From positions 90,056,588 to 90,120,587 of the forward strand of contig CM066987.1 in assembly GCA_033977485.1 (NCBI GenBank): a stretch of DNA of 64,000 bases, read 5' to 3'. Below, piece after piece: positions 21,359 through 34,185 of this stretch (positions are counted from its first letter, which is position 1; each line of letters opens with the position of its first letter). Both the position numbers and the translations under genes were made by a program. The notes beneath the pieces are model-generated. The model was not told the DNA's origin. It made no database searches and saw nothing but the letters and a program-made list of their open reading frames with translations. The DNA comes from Hydrangea macrophylla. Lineage: Eukaryota; Streptophyta; Magnoliopsida; Cornales; Hydrangeaceae.

Positions 21359-21919
21359 ATGGAACCCTTTTATTTCGAAGATGGGTTTGGAGGACATTGG
21401 GTATACCCAGATCGTATAGAGCCTGCGGACCTAGTGTTGTACCGACAAAGGATTCGACGGAGTGCTCAGCAGCATTTGGAGGAAAACATGTGGCATGATG
21501 TACATGTATTGGGAATTGAGGACCCAGAGATCCTGCAGAGAGAGGCACATTACCGAGAAAGAACCCTTAGACTTGTTCATCGGGAAGTAGCTGAGTTAAC
21601 TCATGATCGCTATACCCTCCGAGTCATAACTTTTCGAGTTAAGCTGACACCCCCACCAGGACTCGTAAGACCACCTCTTGCTATGCCACCCCCAGTACTA
21701 GAGGAGTCCATAGCTGATGCACCCTTAACTGCTGAGTCAGTCTTGGGGACTGATAGGGAGGAGGATGATGATGGAGAAGTTCTGGTAAATGAGACCAATT
21801 CTGTGGAGGATGCTGATTCCACAGTCAATGTTGACCCAACTGAGAATGTGGGTAAGAAACCACCCAAGAAAGACATAGCTGAGAAGGGAGAGTCAAAGTT
21901 CGAAGATCCAGATGATTGA
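21359..21919 (+). CDS. TR-GAG ORF1, unknown protein (186 aa), open in this copy
   Basis: ATG at 21359, just after ACAG/GTTAGC, TGA at 21917-21919. The N-terminus (MEPFYFEDGFGGHWVYP) is aromatic and acidic. An Arg-rich segment (RQRIRRSAQQHLEEN) follows around residues 29-43. A Pro-rich hinge lies near residues 97-117 (LTPPPG, MPPP). The C-terminal tail is first acidic (DREEDDDG), then Lys-rich (VGKKPPKKD). No known retrotransposon domain is recognised. Copy 2 has an equal-length frame at 46832-47392 with one stop codon. The layout resembles ORF2 (basic middle, acidic tail), so the two may be paralogues. The start was chosen because it is shared by both copies; the frame is open upstream to 21233. 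Confidence 0.6.
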   Translation: MEPFYFEDGFGGHWVYPDRIEPADLVLYRQRIRRSAQQHLEENMWHDVHVLGIEDPEILQREAHYRERTLRLVHREVAELTHDRYTLRVITFRVKLTPPPGLVRPPLAMPPPVLEESIADAPLTAESVLGTDREEDDDGEVLVNETNSVEDADSTVNVDPTENVGKKPPKKDIAEKGESKFEDPDD

Positions 21920-22482
21920 AGGATTTTGGGATAGAAATTCCTAAGCCTTAGAGCTCTATTGTAATAGGACTAGTAGTCCATCTTTTGTGTATATAGCTGT
22001 ACTCAGGCATGTAACACGTTGTAGTAGTAACGTGTATGCCTTTTCATGTATCTATTTTTAGCACTGTTCCCTACTATGTACTTATTTAGCGTACGCACTC
22101 TCTGATGTAAATGTTTTTGTAACTATGCTACACTATATTTAAAGCTATCTATGGAGATTATCTTTAGCCTGACTTATATATTTTCACATCGATGTACTGC
22201 TTGCTTATAATTAGTTTTATTCATCCTAGTAAATTTATTTAAGCTTATATACTCTTAGTCTATAAGAATGACTAATAGATCCCCACAACGAGTTGAGCCA
22301 TACAAGTCACAAGTGTAAATATAGAAGTAATATAGGTTCAGGGAGTCAGACTTGGAACAGTTGGCAATAACTCAAGGTTTAGAAAGAATTAAGAAGGGTA
22401 CCCCTTATCACTATTAAATTTTAAGATATTTCTTTAATTAGCATCAGTACTAAGTTAGTTTTTCTGTGTTGGGCAGGCTAGC

Positions 22483-22992
22483 ATGGAGCACCAGATAGAG
22501 TACGACGCTGCGGATGGATAGTACAGGGTCACCTTGGAAAGACAGTTTGCTCCTCGAGGATTTGGTCATGTTAGAACCACCATTAGGCATAGAGTTCGCC
22601 AGAATATAAGGAAGTGGACACATTGTTTCTTCTGTGAAAGACCTATTCCAGAGTTAGCATATCATAGAGTAGTGGCACTGCGCTTGCTGTCTGCTGAGAT
22701 GGAGGAGGTTTCTCATGCCCTTGCAAACTTTGCGATCCATGACCAGGATGAGCCACAAGAGGACATTGTACATTTTGTTACCTTTGTAGATTCTGATGCT
22801 GACTCAGATGACGATCAAGATGAAGACCCACTGGCGGAGCCTGAGATGATAGAGGACCCTGATTGGCCTCTAGAGCCAGCCTGGGATGCATTTATAGGTA
22901 TCCCTCCGATTGACTTTCCGCCATCCAGTGACTTAGGAGAGGTGACCTCGGACTTTGATGTTGAGAGAGATGGAGATTGGACCCTTAGCTAG
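22483..22992 (+). pseudogene. TR-GAG ORF2, broken by a stop at codon 13
   Basis: ATG at 22483 follows TTTCTGTGTTGGGCAG/GCTAGC. TAG at 22519-22521 replaces the CAG of copy 2, after which the frame is open to TAG at 22990-22992 (170 codons in total, as in copy 2). The rest keeps the Arg-rich part, the MEEVSHALANFAIHDQDEP segment and the Asp/Glu-rich C-terminus. The break is recent enough that nothing else is damaged. Confidence 0.75.
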
Positions 22993-23436
22993 ATCATCTT
23001 GTTTTGTTCCACTTCATTTGATGTATTCCAGACTAGTAGAACTAGTATTCGTACTTTTGTTGTACCTTTTTACTTTCTGATCAGTAATAGTCTGCTTGCG
23101 ACTTGACTTAAAACATAATTGTATGGATCAGACGAAACCTTACTTTTAATTAATTGCTAATCTTACATCTTATACGAATATAGGATTGACCATTGGTCGA
23201 TAGATGTTTAGGCACTGACGAACTTCCTGAGATGTATCTCGAACAATCAGCTCAGCCTAGAGTCTAGAATAACAAAGGATAGGAATGCCATACCCTTGAC
23301 CCTAATAGTAGTTTTGACAACCGTTATATGTTACGATGAATCGTTACAGTTACTTATTATGTGATCAAATGAGATACGATAAGGTATTGACCTAATAGGT
23401 ATCAACTTGTAGGTATAACCCTTATTAACATACACC

Positions 23437-24570
23437 ATGGTTAAGAGAAACCGAAATGCTCAGAATCCACCCAACAGACCAACGAATGTGATACCTCCAG
23501 CAGTGGATCCAACAGGATTGATAGGAGCTCTTGTCCGACGTGTGGAGCAAGCAAGTGATCACCTGGACCGCATCATCAACAACGGAAATGCTCGTCAGAC
23601 AGGAGATAAACTGCTTGAGAGATTCCGTGCACTTAAACCAAGGACTTTCACTGGGATGACAGAAGCATGGGAAGCTGAGCAATGGCTTCGTGGTATAGAA
23701 CGAATGTTTCAAGCCCTTGAATGCAACGAGACGGAGAAAAGATGCTTGGCTGTTTTTCAATTGACGTATTCGGTAGCAGACTGGTGGGAATCTGTCTAAG
23801 CTACACTGGGCGAAGATGTTGCAAGGAGAATGACATGGGAAGCATTCAAAACAAAATTCCTAGCAAAGTACTTCCCAAGGACGGAAAGAAACAAGAAGAA
23901 AAAGGAATTCATAGAACTAGTTCAAGGCAACATGACATCACAAGAGTATACAGCAAAATTTGAAAGACTATCACGATTTGCTCCTTACATAGTAGATACT
24001 CAGCGAAATAAGACACTACAATATTACGAAGGAGTTAACTCGGACATTCAAAAGACAGCAGCAGTATACCTTGACCAACCATTCGAAGAAATGGTCGAAT
24101 TAGCCACACAACTGGAGAACATAGCCCTGAACAGCAAGAAACTAGAAAGCCACCAACAAAGAGGAAAAGATAACTGGTTCCAGGCAACCAACCCAAGAGG
24201 AAGTCGAAGAGGCAATCAAGTGTCACGAGCAACAGCTCGAATGCAGTCTGTAATCACCGGAGAAAACTCTGAACACACCCAAAATCATAACAAGAGATAG
24301 CAAAGCAATGACAAAAAAGTTAGTCAGATAGTTGTTCAGACACACGCAAAGCAACGTGATATCTGCTATAACTGCGGAACATCTGGACACCACTCCAAAG
24401 AATGCACAGCACTGAAACAACTTATAGGGCAACAAGTACAGTGTTTCAATTGTGGAAAGGTTGGGCATGTACGCAAAGATTGTCCCGAACTAGAAGCTCA
24501 GAACAATGCTCCACCACCACAAAGATCCAGAAAGAGAGCACGCAGATTAGGGAATCAATCTGAGCACTGA
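23437..24570 (+). pseudogene. gag: gag of TR-GAG copy 1, two nonsense mutations
   Basis: The frame is 378 codons, the same length as the intact gag of copy 2. Start is ATG in ACACCATGG. Stops are TAA at 23797-23799 (GAA in copy 2, codon 121) and TAG at 24298-24300 (CAG in copy 2, codon 288). The retrotransposon gag core is recognisable (AEQWLRGIERMFQALECNE, TWEAFKTKFLAKYFPR). Both zinc knuckles are present: CYNCGTSGHHSKEC and CFNCGKVGHVRKDC. Only the N-terminal 120 residues could be made without readthrough. Confidence 0.9.
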
Positions 24571-24868
24571 ACAAAATGGAAGACTGAAGGTACCATACCC
24601 ATTGCCAGAACTTTGAATCTTGTATGGGGATGGTATTACAAGATGTTTAGGACATTCGAGAGAAATTATCAAGAGGAGCTGATGTATTTCCATGAAATCA
24701 GACCCCGGAATAGTTGACAACAACTTATGGTCCGATAGACCATTTAGATTTATAAGAGCGCCTGACTTGGTATAGAACGACTAACCTAGTGGATGGGGAT
24801 TTGTACATTTTAAGACCTAGCAAACGCTATATTTCGTGGACGAAATCCTCAAATAAGGCGGGTAGAGA
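24571..24868 (+). other. gag-LTR spacer with former pol-end motif and polypurine tract
   Basis: Contains ATTTCGTGGACGAAAT (24831-24846) and the polypurine tract AAATAAGGCGGGTAGAGA (24851-24868) abutting the LTR. About 300 bp stand where some 4 kb of pol would lie in an autonomous relative. Confidence 0.7.
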
Positions 24869-26665
24869 TGTAGCACCCTAAATTTCCCCAGAAATCCCAC
24901 GTAGGATTAGAAGTGTTCACGTCACCATGCTGAAAGTTACAGAAGGTCCATTAGGATTTTCTTAATTAGAAACCCTTGGATAGGATTCTCAGTCAACGTC
25001 TTGATGACAACGATGATACTTTTAACCTGGAGTCTACTAGGATGGTTGTAACCCCGGCGTTTATAATTTTTATATTAGAAACCTTAGGTAGACCTGCATT
25101 TTGACCCGCACACATCCTGGTACAGGATTACTTTGTTCTGTATCACTTATAGACAGTAGTGCTTGTATCTAAGGCTCAGGCACACATTCCTAGAAACTTA
25201 CCCGAGAGTGGGACACACACCACTACCTCATTTGGACCACACCTATATCTACCCTTGGACAAACATAAACCTCATATGAACATATGTTGTGCACCCATTT
25301 CATGGGATAACCTTCCCCATTCCTCATTCTATAAATACACCACTCTAAACCCTCATTAACACTCTCATTTTTTTTTCCAGCCCCAAGCTATCCATGACAG
25401 TTCTTATGTAGAGAGAGAAACCGAGAGAGATTAGAGAGAAAGCTTGAGAAGAAACCACACTCATTCCCTCACATTCCGGTCAATAAACAAACTCACCCCC
25501 AACATTATACATAACCCTCTACACCCTCTCAATGCTCACACACCCACATTGTTCCCAAGACTAGAGGAGGAAGAAAGAGAATGCAGAGGAGAGAAAAAGA
25601 AGGTGATCAAAGAAGGAGAGAGTGATCCGAGACCCCCTGAGGTAAAACCACACCCCTCGTTCCATTTTACACCCCTTCATGTCATCTATATGGCCTAGGA
25701 CTCGCATGCATGAAGTCAAACCGAGCCCTTAGCTCTGGATGAGCTCTGGTAGCCATTAATGTTTCACACTTGAAGCTTGATTTTCCAATCTCAACCAAAA
25801 CACCCCAAATCTAGACTATTGTGACCCCCTTGGTCCCAGAAGACCCTATTGTAGTAGGTTTTGATTTGGTGTATGTTCGCGTAGCCATGCAGGCCATTAT
25901 TCTTTTATTTAGTGAAAAGAATAATCCACTGGTAGGTGCCCAAAACGAATAAACCAGACTTTGGGCTTATAGTATGTGGTAGAGGACCTCATTCCGCGCA
26001 TTTTGGCGTTGGAATCAATCATTTTCATGGTGAAACGCGTAACTTATAGAGCTCTGAAGTTTTCCGGCGATGCCCCGAATTTTCGGCGGCCCAAGCTCAC
26101 TGGAGAAGAAGAAGACCCGTTTGGGTCTTCGGGTTATAACAAGTGGGTCCGGGTCGTGTATGGTTATGGGTTGGTTTGAGTGTATTCATGGGTAAAGGCT
26201 GAGTTGGGTCGGGTTTTAATAAGATCAGTGGGTCCTTTAAGTTAGACGACGTCGTTTTGACGTCGGGCCAGTCTCGGGTCGGGTTTGGTTATTTTGGGTG
26301 GGTTCGTTTTTGTGTGAAGCTGGGTTAGGGTTTGGGTCAAGTTTAGTTCGGGTACAGGTCAACGTGTAGGAATAGTTGTGAGTAGATTTGGGTCGCGTGT
26401 CGGGGTTTGGTTTGACCCGAACGGATCCCTGGGTTGGGTTCGTGTGAGTGTGTTTTTGCGTAGCTCGTATTGGCTCGGGTCGGATCAGGGTTGACCCAAC
26501 GGGTCACTCAGTTGGTTTCCTATGAGAGTACATATGAATGATCCAATTAGTTAGGGTCGGGTCGGGTATGACCCAGTGGGGCAGCCCATTTGGGTTTCTT
26601 CGTGTGTGTAAACGGGTTACCCGTTTAGTCTCGGGTCGGTCCGGGTTGACCCGTCGGGTCTGTGG

Positions 26666-26706
<41 letters not shown>

Positions 26707-29170
26707 GTAATAATTGATTTTAATTAATTTTAATCATTATAAATGTATTAAAATGTATTATTAGTACATTTACTTTATGGAATATTATTATACAATATTC
26801 TAAATACACTAAGTATAATTATATTATGGTAATAATATAATTGTTAATTATATGGTAATTTATAAGTATAATATAAATAGTTTAAGGGTATTTAAATGGT
26901 ATTTAAATACCTATATATATATATAAATTCTAGAAAATTAGGGTAATGACCCTGGGACTATTTTATTATATAATGTAAATTATAAAGCTATAATATTAAA
27001 GTCTAGTATTTTTAATAATTATTTTGGAGCTATTTTATGAGTATATTAATTATTAAAAATACCAAACGAGCTCTGAAAATTATGAGATAAATACTGGAAG
27101 TATATTTTAATATCTAGTATTTAACAAAAATACTTCTAAGTACTAATTTCACAGTATAGGTATATTTATGTATTTAAATCTCTTTTCGAGTATTTTCGGG
27201 TATATGTTATTTTCAATAATTCATAATAAATAATCTAGGACTCCGAAAATTACGCGGTCAGTTCCCAGAGTCTTACAACAATGTCTAGAACATTCCCTTA
27301 AAGTTTGGTGACTTTTTGACTCAGTCAAAAATACATCCTGTCTTTTAGGGCCCGCATTAGTACAATAAGCCCTTCCTTTTACCTCGTAAAACGCGACGGA
27401 CTCCGATTTGAGTCTAGTCAATGGCGTTGGACTTAGAAAGACACATTGATCACTACCTTGAGGTTTATAACCTCATTTGGTAAAATTACCATTTTGCCCC
27501 TGCAGTTGCACTCACTCTTCATTATTGTTTCTTCCGTTTATTATTGTAGAACTTGACGATTATCTGCTTTTCGAGGATCGGTGACTCGAGGTGAGTTTCC
27601 TAACCTCACTCTAATCATAATAAGATTAATATAAGATGTTTTAAAACTACCTGTATGATGTTTTGTATAAGTAAAATGTTGATTTATGATGCCACATGTA
27701 TTCCAATAATTGTAAGACTATGCAAAGGATGTTATGGTAGTGCTATCGCATACGTGAGCATATCAAGGGTTTTATCTATATGATTATTGGTATCAAATCC
27801 ATGTTATGTGATCCATATTTTATATGTTATGTTTCTGCTGCTAACTGTTAAATGCACATTTTATGATGGTTGTTAACTGGATTAGATAACGCATGCTATG
27901 TTAATAATAAAGAGAATGAAAGTGGTTTTGCATATGAGTATCGGTAGTGGACTCACTTGCATTTCAGGACATGTGTTAGCATGCATTGTACGAAAAAGAG
28001 AGGTGTTTAATGAAAATGTGAAAAAGATGGGATATGTAAATATGAAAGAGATGTGATTTCAAGATCCGATGTATCAACGGCTGACGGGCTGGGTGGACAT
28101 GAACGGTTAGGGTTCCTAGAGCGCCTCTCGCCGTTGAAGATTTTCGGTTATGCACATACGTGGTTGAAGACGTTCCATGTATCGTTGAAGACGTCCGGCT
28201 AGTGCTCTAATATACTTCTCAGCCATGTAGATGACCGGTGAGAGTATACACATGGTTGAAGACGTCCCATGTGCCAGTTTCATTGTTTACAGATAGTGTG
28301 CACCCTGAAGACGTCCGGTGGCCTATCAAGGGATGAGTATGAATTGGTTGTGATAGCATGATATCATCCTTGATATACCGCGTGTTGTCAAGTGGATGAC
28401 AAAGAGAAAGTGAATGATGAGATTGAATTGATGAGCAAAAAGGGTTTGGTTCGAAATGATTTGGTTTTGGAAAGTTTTTGGTTTTAAAATAAAAAGGTTT
28501 TTGAAATGTGTCTGTTTTAAAAGTAAGAGTTGGGAGTGAGTCGCATTGGTCATGCATTTGCACGCACGAGGAAATAATAAGGAGAATGTATTCTATGATG
28601 TTATGTTTATCTGTCTATCTGTCTTGTTGAGACCTCTGCTATGTCCGTGGTGAGAATGCGTCTTTTGATAAGAGATTAACCATATCTTAAGATACTAAAC
28701 TATGACGTGAGTCGAGAGATGTTTTGTATTTATTGATTATTGTGCAGTTGAGACTCTCACTCAGCCTTGTTCCAAGGCTGACGGCATGTTACGCCCTGGG
28801 CATTCGTATGCCCAGAGTGTTGCAGGTTTGGAGATAGATAGAAGATTTTAGGATGCAGTGCCGTGGAGCCAAGGAGAATAAGCCTTACCGTAGATCTGAT
28901 AGACAGTTTTTATCAAGATTTTAAGCTCATGTAAATTAGTTAGTACGACCTCTGGTATTAGGATTGAAGTTATGGTAACTCTTGTTTAATTCCCGCTACT
29001 GTATTTATACTCTGATAAGTTTAGGTCATACTTATGCTCTAGCATTTCCCTTATGATTGCATGGTGCGGAGTTAGAAGGATAGGACGGTTAACAAACTAG
29101 TCACGTGTCTACGGACCCATAAAGGAAAATTTTTATTTTCCTTATTTTTGGCTTACTCCGGGGCGTGACA
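24869..29170 (+). repeat. 3' LTR of TR-GAG copy 1 (4302 bp)
   Basis: Partner of 16925-21225, with the same order of internal signals. The micro-exon acceptor is intact here (TATTGTAG/A at 27541-27550). The (ATT)n tract is at 26666-26708. Confidence 0.92.
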
Positions 29171-31833
29171 GCAACTCTCTTACCCTCTACCAGAAAGAAG
29201 AAGAAGAAGAAGACTGAAAAGAAGAGAGAGAAATCGGGACTACAAAAGGCTAATCTTCCTCTCCCTCTCTTTTATTTTTCCCCTTTCTATACACTCCACA
29301 CATACTTACACATGCAGACCATGCCCCAAACAAAGCCTTAGGTCCCAGTCATGGCTGGCGGCCATTAAAGTCCCCATAGAGTTTAATTTTGTAACCCTCA
29401 TCAAACCTCCTAAAAGCTAAATCAAGCTGACCCTTATGATCCCTATAGACACCCCTAGGATCATCCTTGTGTTTGGCCTAGCCAAACGTGGACTTAGCTT
29501 ATAGGCCATTATTTCTAGCAAAACTAAAAAGAACAATGGTTCGATAGAAAGCCCAACCGAATAGCTCGTGACCACAGCTCCTGAGGTTGGAAACTAGACC
29601 CCGAACTGGTCATTTTGGCATTGGATTCATTGATTTAGTCGAGAAATGGAAATATGAAGAGGAGAAGTTTTCCAGTGACGTGGGCCTCACCGACGGCTAC
29701 GGGCTCACCAGAGAAGGTGACCGGAAAAGGTAGATGCAGTGAGGTATTGTACCTTGGGCTTGTTTAGTGATACAACCCGTTTAGCTATTGGGGTTATATT
29801 GTTTACCAATTTTTAATTTAAGTTGGCTAAAATACTGGGTTTGGATCGGGTTTGTGTTGACCAAATAAATCGCGGTTATTAGTATTATTATTATTATCAT
29901 TATCATTTATTCTAATTAATTTATTAATCCATGTAAGTGTTTCTAACCTTACTCCGAATATGCATAAGAACTTCTAGAGTATTTGTATGTGATATAAATA
30001 AGTTGTATTATGATTGTTATGCTATAATTGTAAATTGATGTGCTTTAATATATATGTGAAGTATGTTATGGAATCGATTGCTATGAGACAAGCATGTTAG
30101 ACAGTACTTTGTTATATTTATAAAAAGTAAACGAGAAGAATTATATGTCAAAGATTGTATAAGCCATGTGTATGATACGATAAATAGCTTCTTGTGGACG
30201 ATAGGTTGTACGATTAATATATCGATGGTGGTTTTGTGAATATGTCATTGGTATTGCTTAGATAACCATGTCTAAATGTGCTAATGGGAATAAAGATCAT
30301 GTAAAGGGTTTTATTTATATGTGTTACCTAATGTAGCTTTGTTATCAAGAATATGTAACTGAACATCACATTACTGTGTCAGCACACCCAGTCAGTATTA
30401 GTGACTCTGGCCAAGTGAGGTTGTGAGTTGAAGTGATTATGAGTCTTGGGAATTGTGAGTTGATACAATTGAGATTCTTAAATCATGCGTCGTGAGTCGT
30501 TATGATTTGGAAACCTTCCGAGATGACAAGTAGACATGAGAACAAGACAGTAAGAGTTAGATACGAAAAATTGTGATTGAATAAGAGAACAATTAGAGTT
30601 GCTAATGTGTCAGTCGTCCGTGTAAGATGGTACGTGCATCTGAGTGGGTTTACCATCGTGCTAGTTAGCAGTTAGTATTCTACTATACTAGTTGTCTGAG
30701 AGGGTTTCCCAGAAATAGTACACAAGTTGTATAGGTTTGCCATCGTGCTGTATATCATACACTAATTAGTTATTAATGTGCCACCCACCTATCTTGGTGC
30801 GTTTGCCGGTATGGTAGACATGGTGTGTGGGTTTGCTACCATACTTGCCGATTCACAGTTAATATTCTGACGTGCAACTCGTCTGTATGGTGATTCACTA
30901 AGGGTATATACGATCATGCAGATTAGCCATCGTGCTATTTTGGATTAAGTGGAGATACACACCCTAGTGCCATTACCCGTGGGTCGTGACAAAACGAAAG
31001 ATGAAATAAGTATCAGAGTATGCAGTAAAAGCGTGGTTTGAGTTGTAAAGAAAGTTCAGAGTCAGTCGTCATTGTGGTTTTTATAACCCGATGTTTTTGA
31101 GTTGCATTGGCTGTGGGATTTCATTTCTCGGAGTTTGGGTTTGGGTTCATTGAGTACACATTAACATGAACGAACATAATGGGAATAGAGAAATGAAATA
31201 GTATGAGATAAGTTGATAGGATTACAAGAACCAGACGAACATGTTATGAATTATGTTAATTCCATTAATTGGTTAATTGTGATTATTTGTACGATTGTAT
31301 AATAAGTTGCTTGATACATTTGCTATGTCCGTGTGAGCAATGTCAAACGATAAGAGACTAATCGTATTCTAAGATGCAAAGTAATGACATGAGATGAGCA
31401 ATTAGTTTATGTATACTAGAAGTGGATATAGTTGTGAACGCTCACTTAGCCTTGTTTAAAAGCTGACGACATATTACGCCCTGGACAATCCAAAGTCCAG
31501 ATTTCCTTGTAGGTTGGTTAAACGGTAAATCAGATTTGAGAGTAAGATTTCAAGGAGCACTGGAAGTGTAGAGCTAGGCTGAAGACTGAAGACTGAAGAT
31601 AGTCGTCAACATCGTGTATTTATAATAGTCTATTATATTAGTATTGTGACTGGCGATCTGTAACCATTTAAATGTTAAGATTGAAGTTTAAGTTATGTTT
31701 ATACGATTAGCATTTCCCCTTACTAATATGTTTATAGTTGTTATAGGTAAGGATGGTTTTCAATCAGTCATTCCCTATGAGTCCAAGAATGAAATTTAAA
31801 TTTTTCCTATTTTTGCTACTTCGGAACATGACA
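29171..31833 (+). repeat. LTR-like insertion in the LINE, right part (diverged Del/Tekay-type LTR)
   Basis: Continues 16343-16924 after the TR-GAG insertion; together about 3.2 kb. It aligns in order with the TR-GAG LTR: a GAGAGAGAAA leader, CCATTAAAG, TTATTATTA (29880), ATGTAAGTGTTTCTAACC (29925), TAGCCTTGTT..GCTGACG, TTACGCCCTGG (31475), TAGCATTTCCC and a terminal TGACA. It is clearly a different family. In place of the GACGTC array it has GGGTTT(G/A)CCATCGTGCT-like units between 30640 and 30950. No internal region is present, so it is probably a solo LTR. Confidence 0.65.
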
Positions 31834-32612
31834 CCCTATCATAGGTCTTCTCAAAATCAAATTTTCAAATCATACCCCCCCCCCCCCCTTTCAAGCTTTT
31901 ACAACATCTGAGGGAGTGGATAATCTCTTGAGTAATAATAAAATTATCTTTGGTATTTCTACCAAGGATGAAGCTGCTTTTAAAGGGGCTGTTATGAGTA
32001 TTTAAATAAGTCTGATTTTATTGGTAAGAACCTTTGTCATGATTTTGTGAAAAACATTGCAATGACCAATAAGCCGAAATTGTTTGATAGTCTCAGGGTT
32101 ATCAGTTTTTGGGATTAACGTAAGAAGATAGAGTTTTGTTGACTTCCTTCGGTATATAGCCTTGCATCCAACACTTAAATGTAAAGTTGACAATAGAGGG
32201 GGCAACAGAAGGCCAAAATTTTTGAAAAAATCATGGGTTTAAACCATCGAGCCCAGGGGCCTTAGAAGGCATCATATCAAATAAAGCTTTCGTAATCTCC
32301 AAAGGGGAGAAAGGCAAAACCAGAGAATCTTTATCACACTGGTTGATAGAGTTAACGGTAATGGAAGGAAAATGAGCATCAGAGATAGTATTAGGATTGC
32401 TAAAAAGGTTAATAGAGTAATTATCAACTAAGGACTTAAGCTCCATAGGATCTTGAGTCCAAACTCCAGCATCATTACGAAGAGATTCAATTCTATTTCT
32501 TTTACATGAACAATGGTGGAAAGGTGAAAATTTTTGGCAATTCTATCACCCCGAGAGAGCTTATTAAGTTCGAATTTGAGAAAACGCTTCTGAAACATGA
32601 ACAATGCTCTAA
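31834..32612 (-). pseudogene. LINE (L1-type) reverse transcriptase, N-terminal part
   Basis: Continuous with 16342-15291 once the insertion is removed. On the minus strand it reads LSRGDRIAKNFHLST (pre-RT region, about 32560-32515). Next is DMMPSKAPGLDGLNP (about 32275-32231), then LIPKTDNPETIKQFRLIGHCNVFHKI with stops, and DFEKTYDRV at 31860-31834 (motif A, with the catalytic Asp). A C-run at 31876-31888 disrupts the frame. No endonuclease domain is seen upstream, so the copy is 5' truncated, as is common for LINEs. Confidence 0.8.
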
Positions 32613-34182
32613 CTATACATGTTTGCATCCCCCCCCCCCCCCCCCTAATTTTTGTTTTTCAAAACCCCAAACTTGCTCACCCTCCCTAAGTTTCATACTG
32701 GAATTTTTGGTTTTCAAAACCCCAAACTTGCTCACCCTCCCTAAGTTTCATTCCCGGATCCGTCCCGGTCTCCAATATAATGTTGTAAGGCTTTGTCAAC
32801 CATTTGGCCAAGCAGAGAAAAATGTATAATCTTGTCAACAATGTCTTTTTAATTAATTTCATTTACTTCAACCTCCCTTTTACACAAACATGAGTAATGC
32901 TATGATTCTGACATTTGTGTCCCAAAAGTGGTTTCTAACGCATGTGGCAGTGACACAATTAGTTTTTATTAATGGATGTTAAAGTGGTCACTCCATTATT
33001 GAAAGTGTTCCTATTATCACATATGATAGGAATCACATTTAAAATACAAAATTTAAGAAACATAGCATTACTCTTTTATATATGTATATATATTTGATAC
33101 TTACCTAGATTATGGCTGGACAGACACACACCCCATTAACCCACCCCAAACCAACCTCAAAGCCCAACAAGGGCTACTCATTCAAACTGAAGAACAAACA
33201 AAGGGGCAAAAGCAAAGACACCGCCTTAGGAGAGTCAAACTCTTAATCTCCCCACTAAAGAAAAGGAGGCATACCATTTCGGCAAAGCCTGCTTGGTTAG
33301 TCTTTCATATTTCTAAGTTAAAGAGAGGAAAGGACAATGAAAACTCAATCCTTGCTTCCATATGATTTTTTTTCCTCGAATTTTTGGCTGGAAAAGCCCA
33401 AATTTAAAATTGGTGCCCCAAGCATAGCCAAGTGCAGATGCAGAATTTTGATATCGAGGCTTTGGTAGGGGCAAAATCAAGAAGTAGCACCTGGGGTGGC
33501 TGAGTTTATGGGAGTTCGAGGGCAGCACCCTCAAGGCCTTTTTTTGGGGGCTATATATAGATATTTTAGTGTAGATAAAAGCTAAGTGCCTAAAGCCATA
33601 AAAATTAATGCAGAAACTCAAGAAATCTTCTCCCATATTTGGATGTATGATACATTTATCAAAGTTATAACAATCTGAGACCTAATTACTACCCAATATA
33701 AGATTATTACTAACAAAAATTATTAGCCAGTGGAACGTTGTTATTACTAATTGACACCAAATGTATAACGAAATGATACATTGTTACTACAAATTGAGAC
33801 CTAAGAAATAGGATGTACCATACGACAAAAAGTACTTGGTTGTATTGTAAAATTTTTATAACGCAAATACTAATAAAATAGGGAGTATTCTGCATTTTTT
33901 GGAGGGGCTTAAGTGCAAAAAAGGTTTGTTTTTAGGGTAAGTCTGAAGTTTTTCTATAATGATGGGACCACATCAACATTCTCCAATGAAAACCAAGTGG
34001 GCCTACTGCAACATGCATTTAATTAGCTGTATAAATCAGTAGTACGGTATTAGTGCTGATTATTTGAAAAATCTAATGTATTTTTTTGTTTCTTTGGAAT
34101 GCGGGAATATTTTTTGTTTGTTTATATTTTTCTGCTAGATATATTTCAAAAAATTGAAAACAAAAGCAAAAAAATGAAAAAG
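32613..34182. other. Spacer with poly-C run and a short tandem duplication
   Basis: A C-run lies at 32629-32645. A duplicated block of about 57 bp follows (TTTTCAAAACCCCAAACTTG at 32656 and 32713). The remainder is AT-rich without a supported gene. Diverged repeats of ATT-ACTA / GAGACCTAA type at 33670-33840 look like transposon debris. Confidence 0.45.
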
Positions 34183-34185
34183 TTA

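Larger units (their letters stand above)
16925..29170 (+). mobile_element. TR-GAG-type non-autonomous Del/Tekay element, copy 1
   Basis: The LTRs are 16925-21225 and 24869-29170, with an internal region of only 3643 bp. The flanks GCAGC (16920-16924) and GCAAC (29171-29175) differ at one base, so this is an aged 5-bp duplication. Internal order: primer site, ORF1, ORF2, gag, polypurine tract. No protease, RT, RNase H or integrase is present. ATTTCGTGGACGAAAT at 24831, just before the polypurine tract, resembles the pol 3' end of Del/Tekay chromoviruses, so pol was probably deleted from such a parent. In the first 235 bases the two LTRs differ at about 15 positions, so this copy is older than copy 2. 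Confidence 0.9.
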
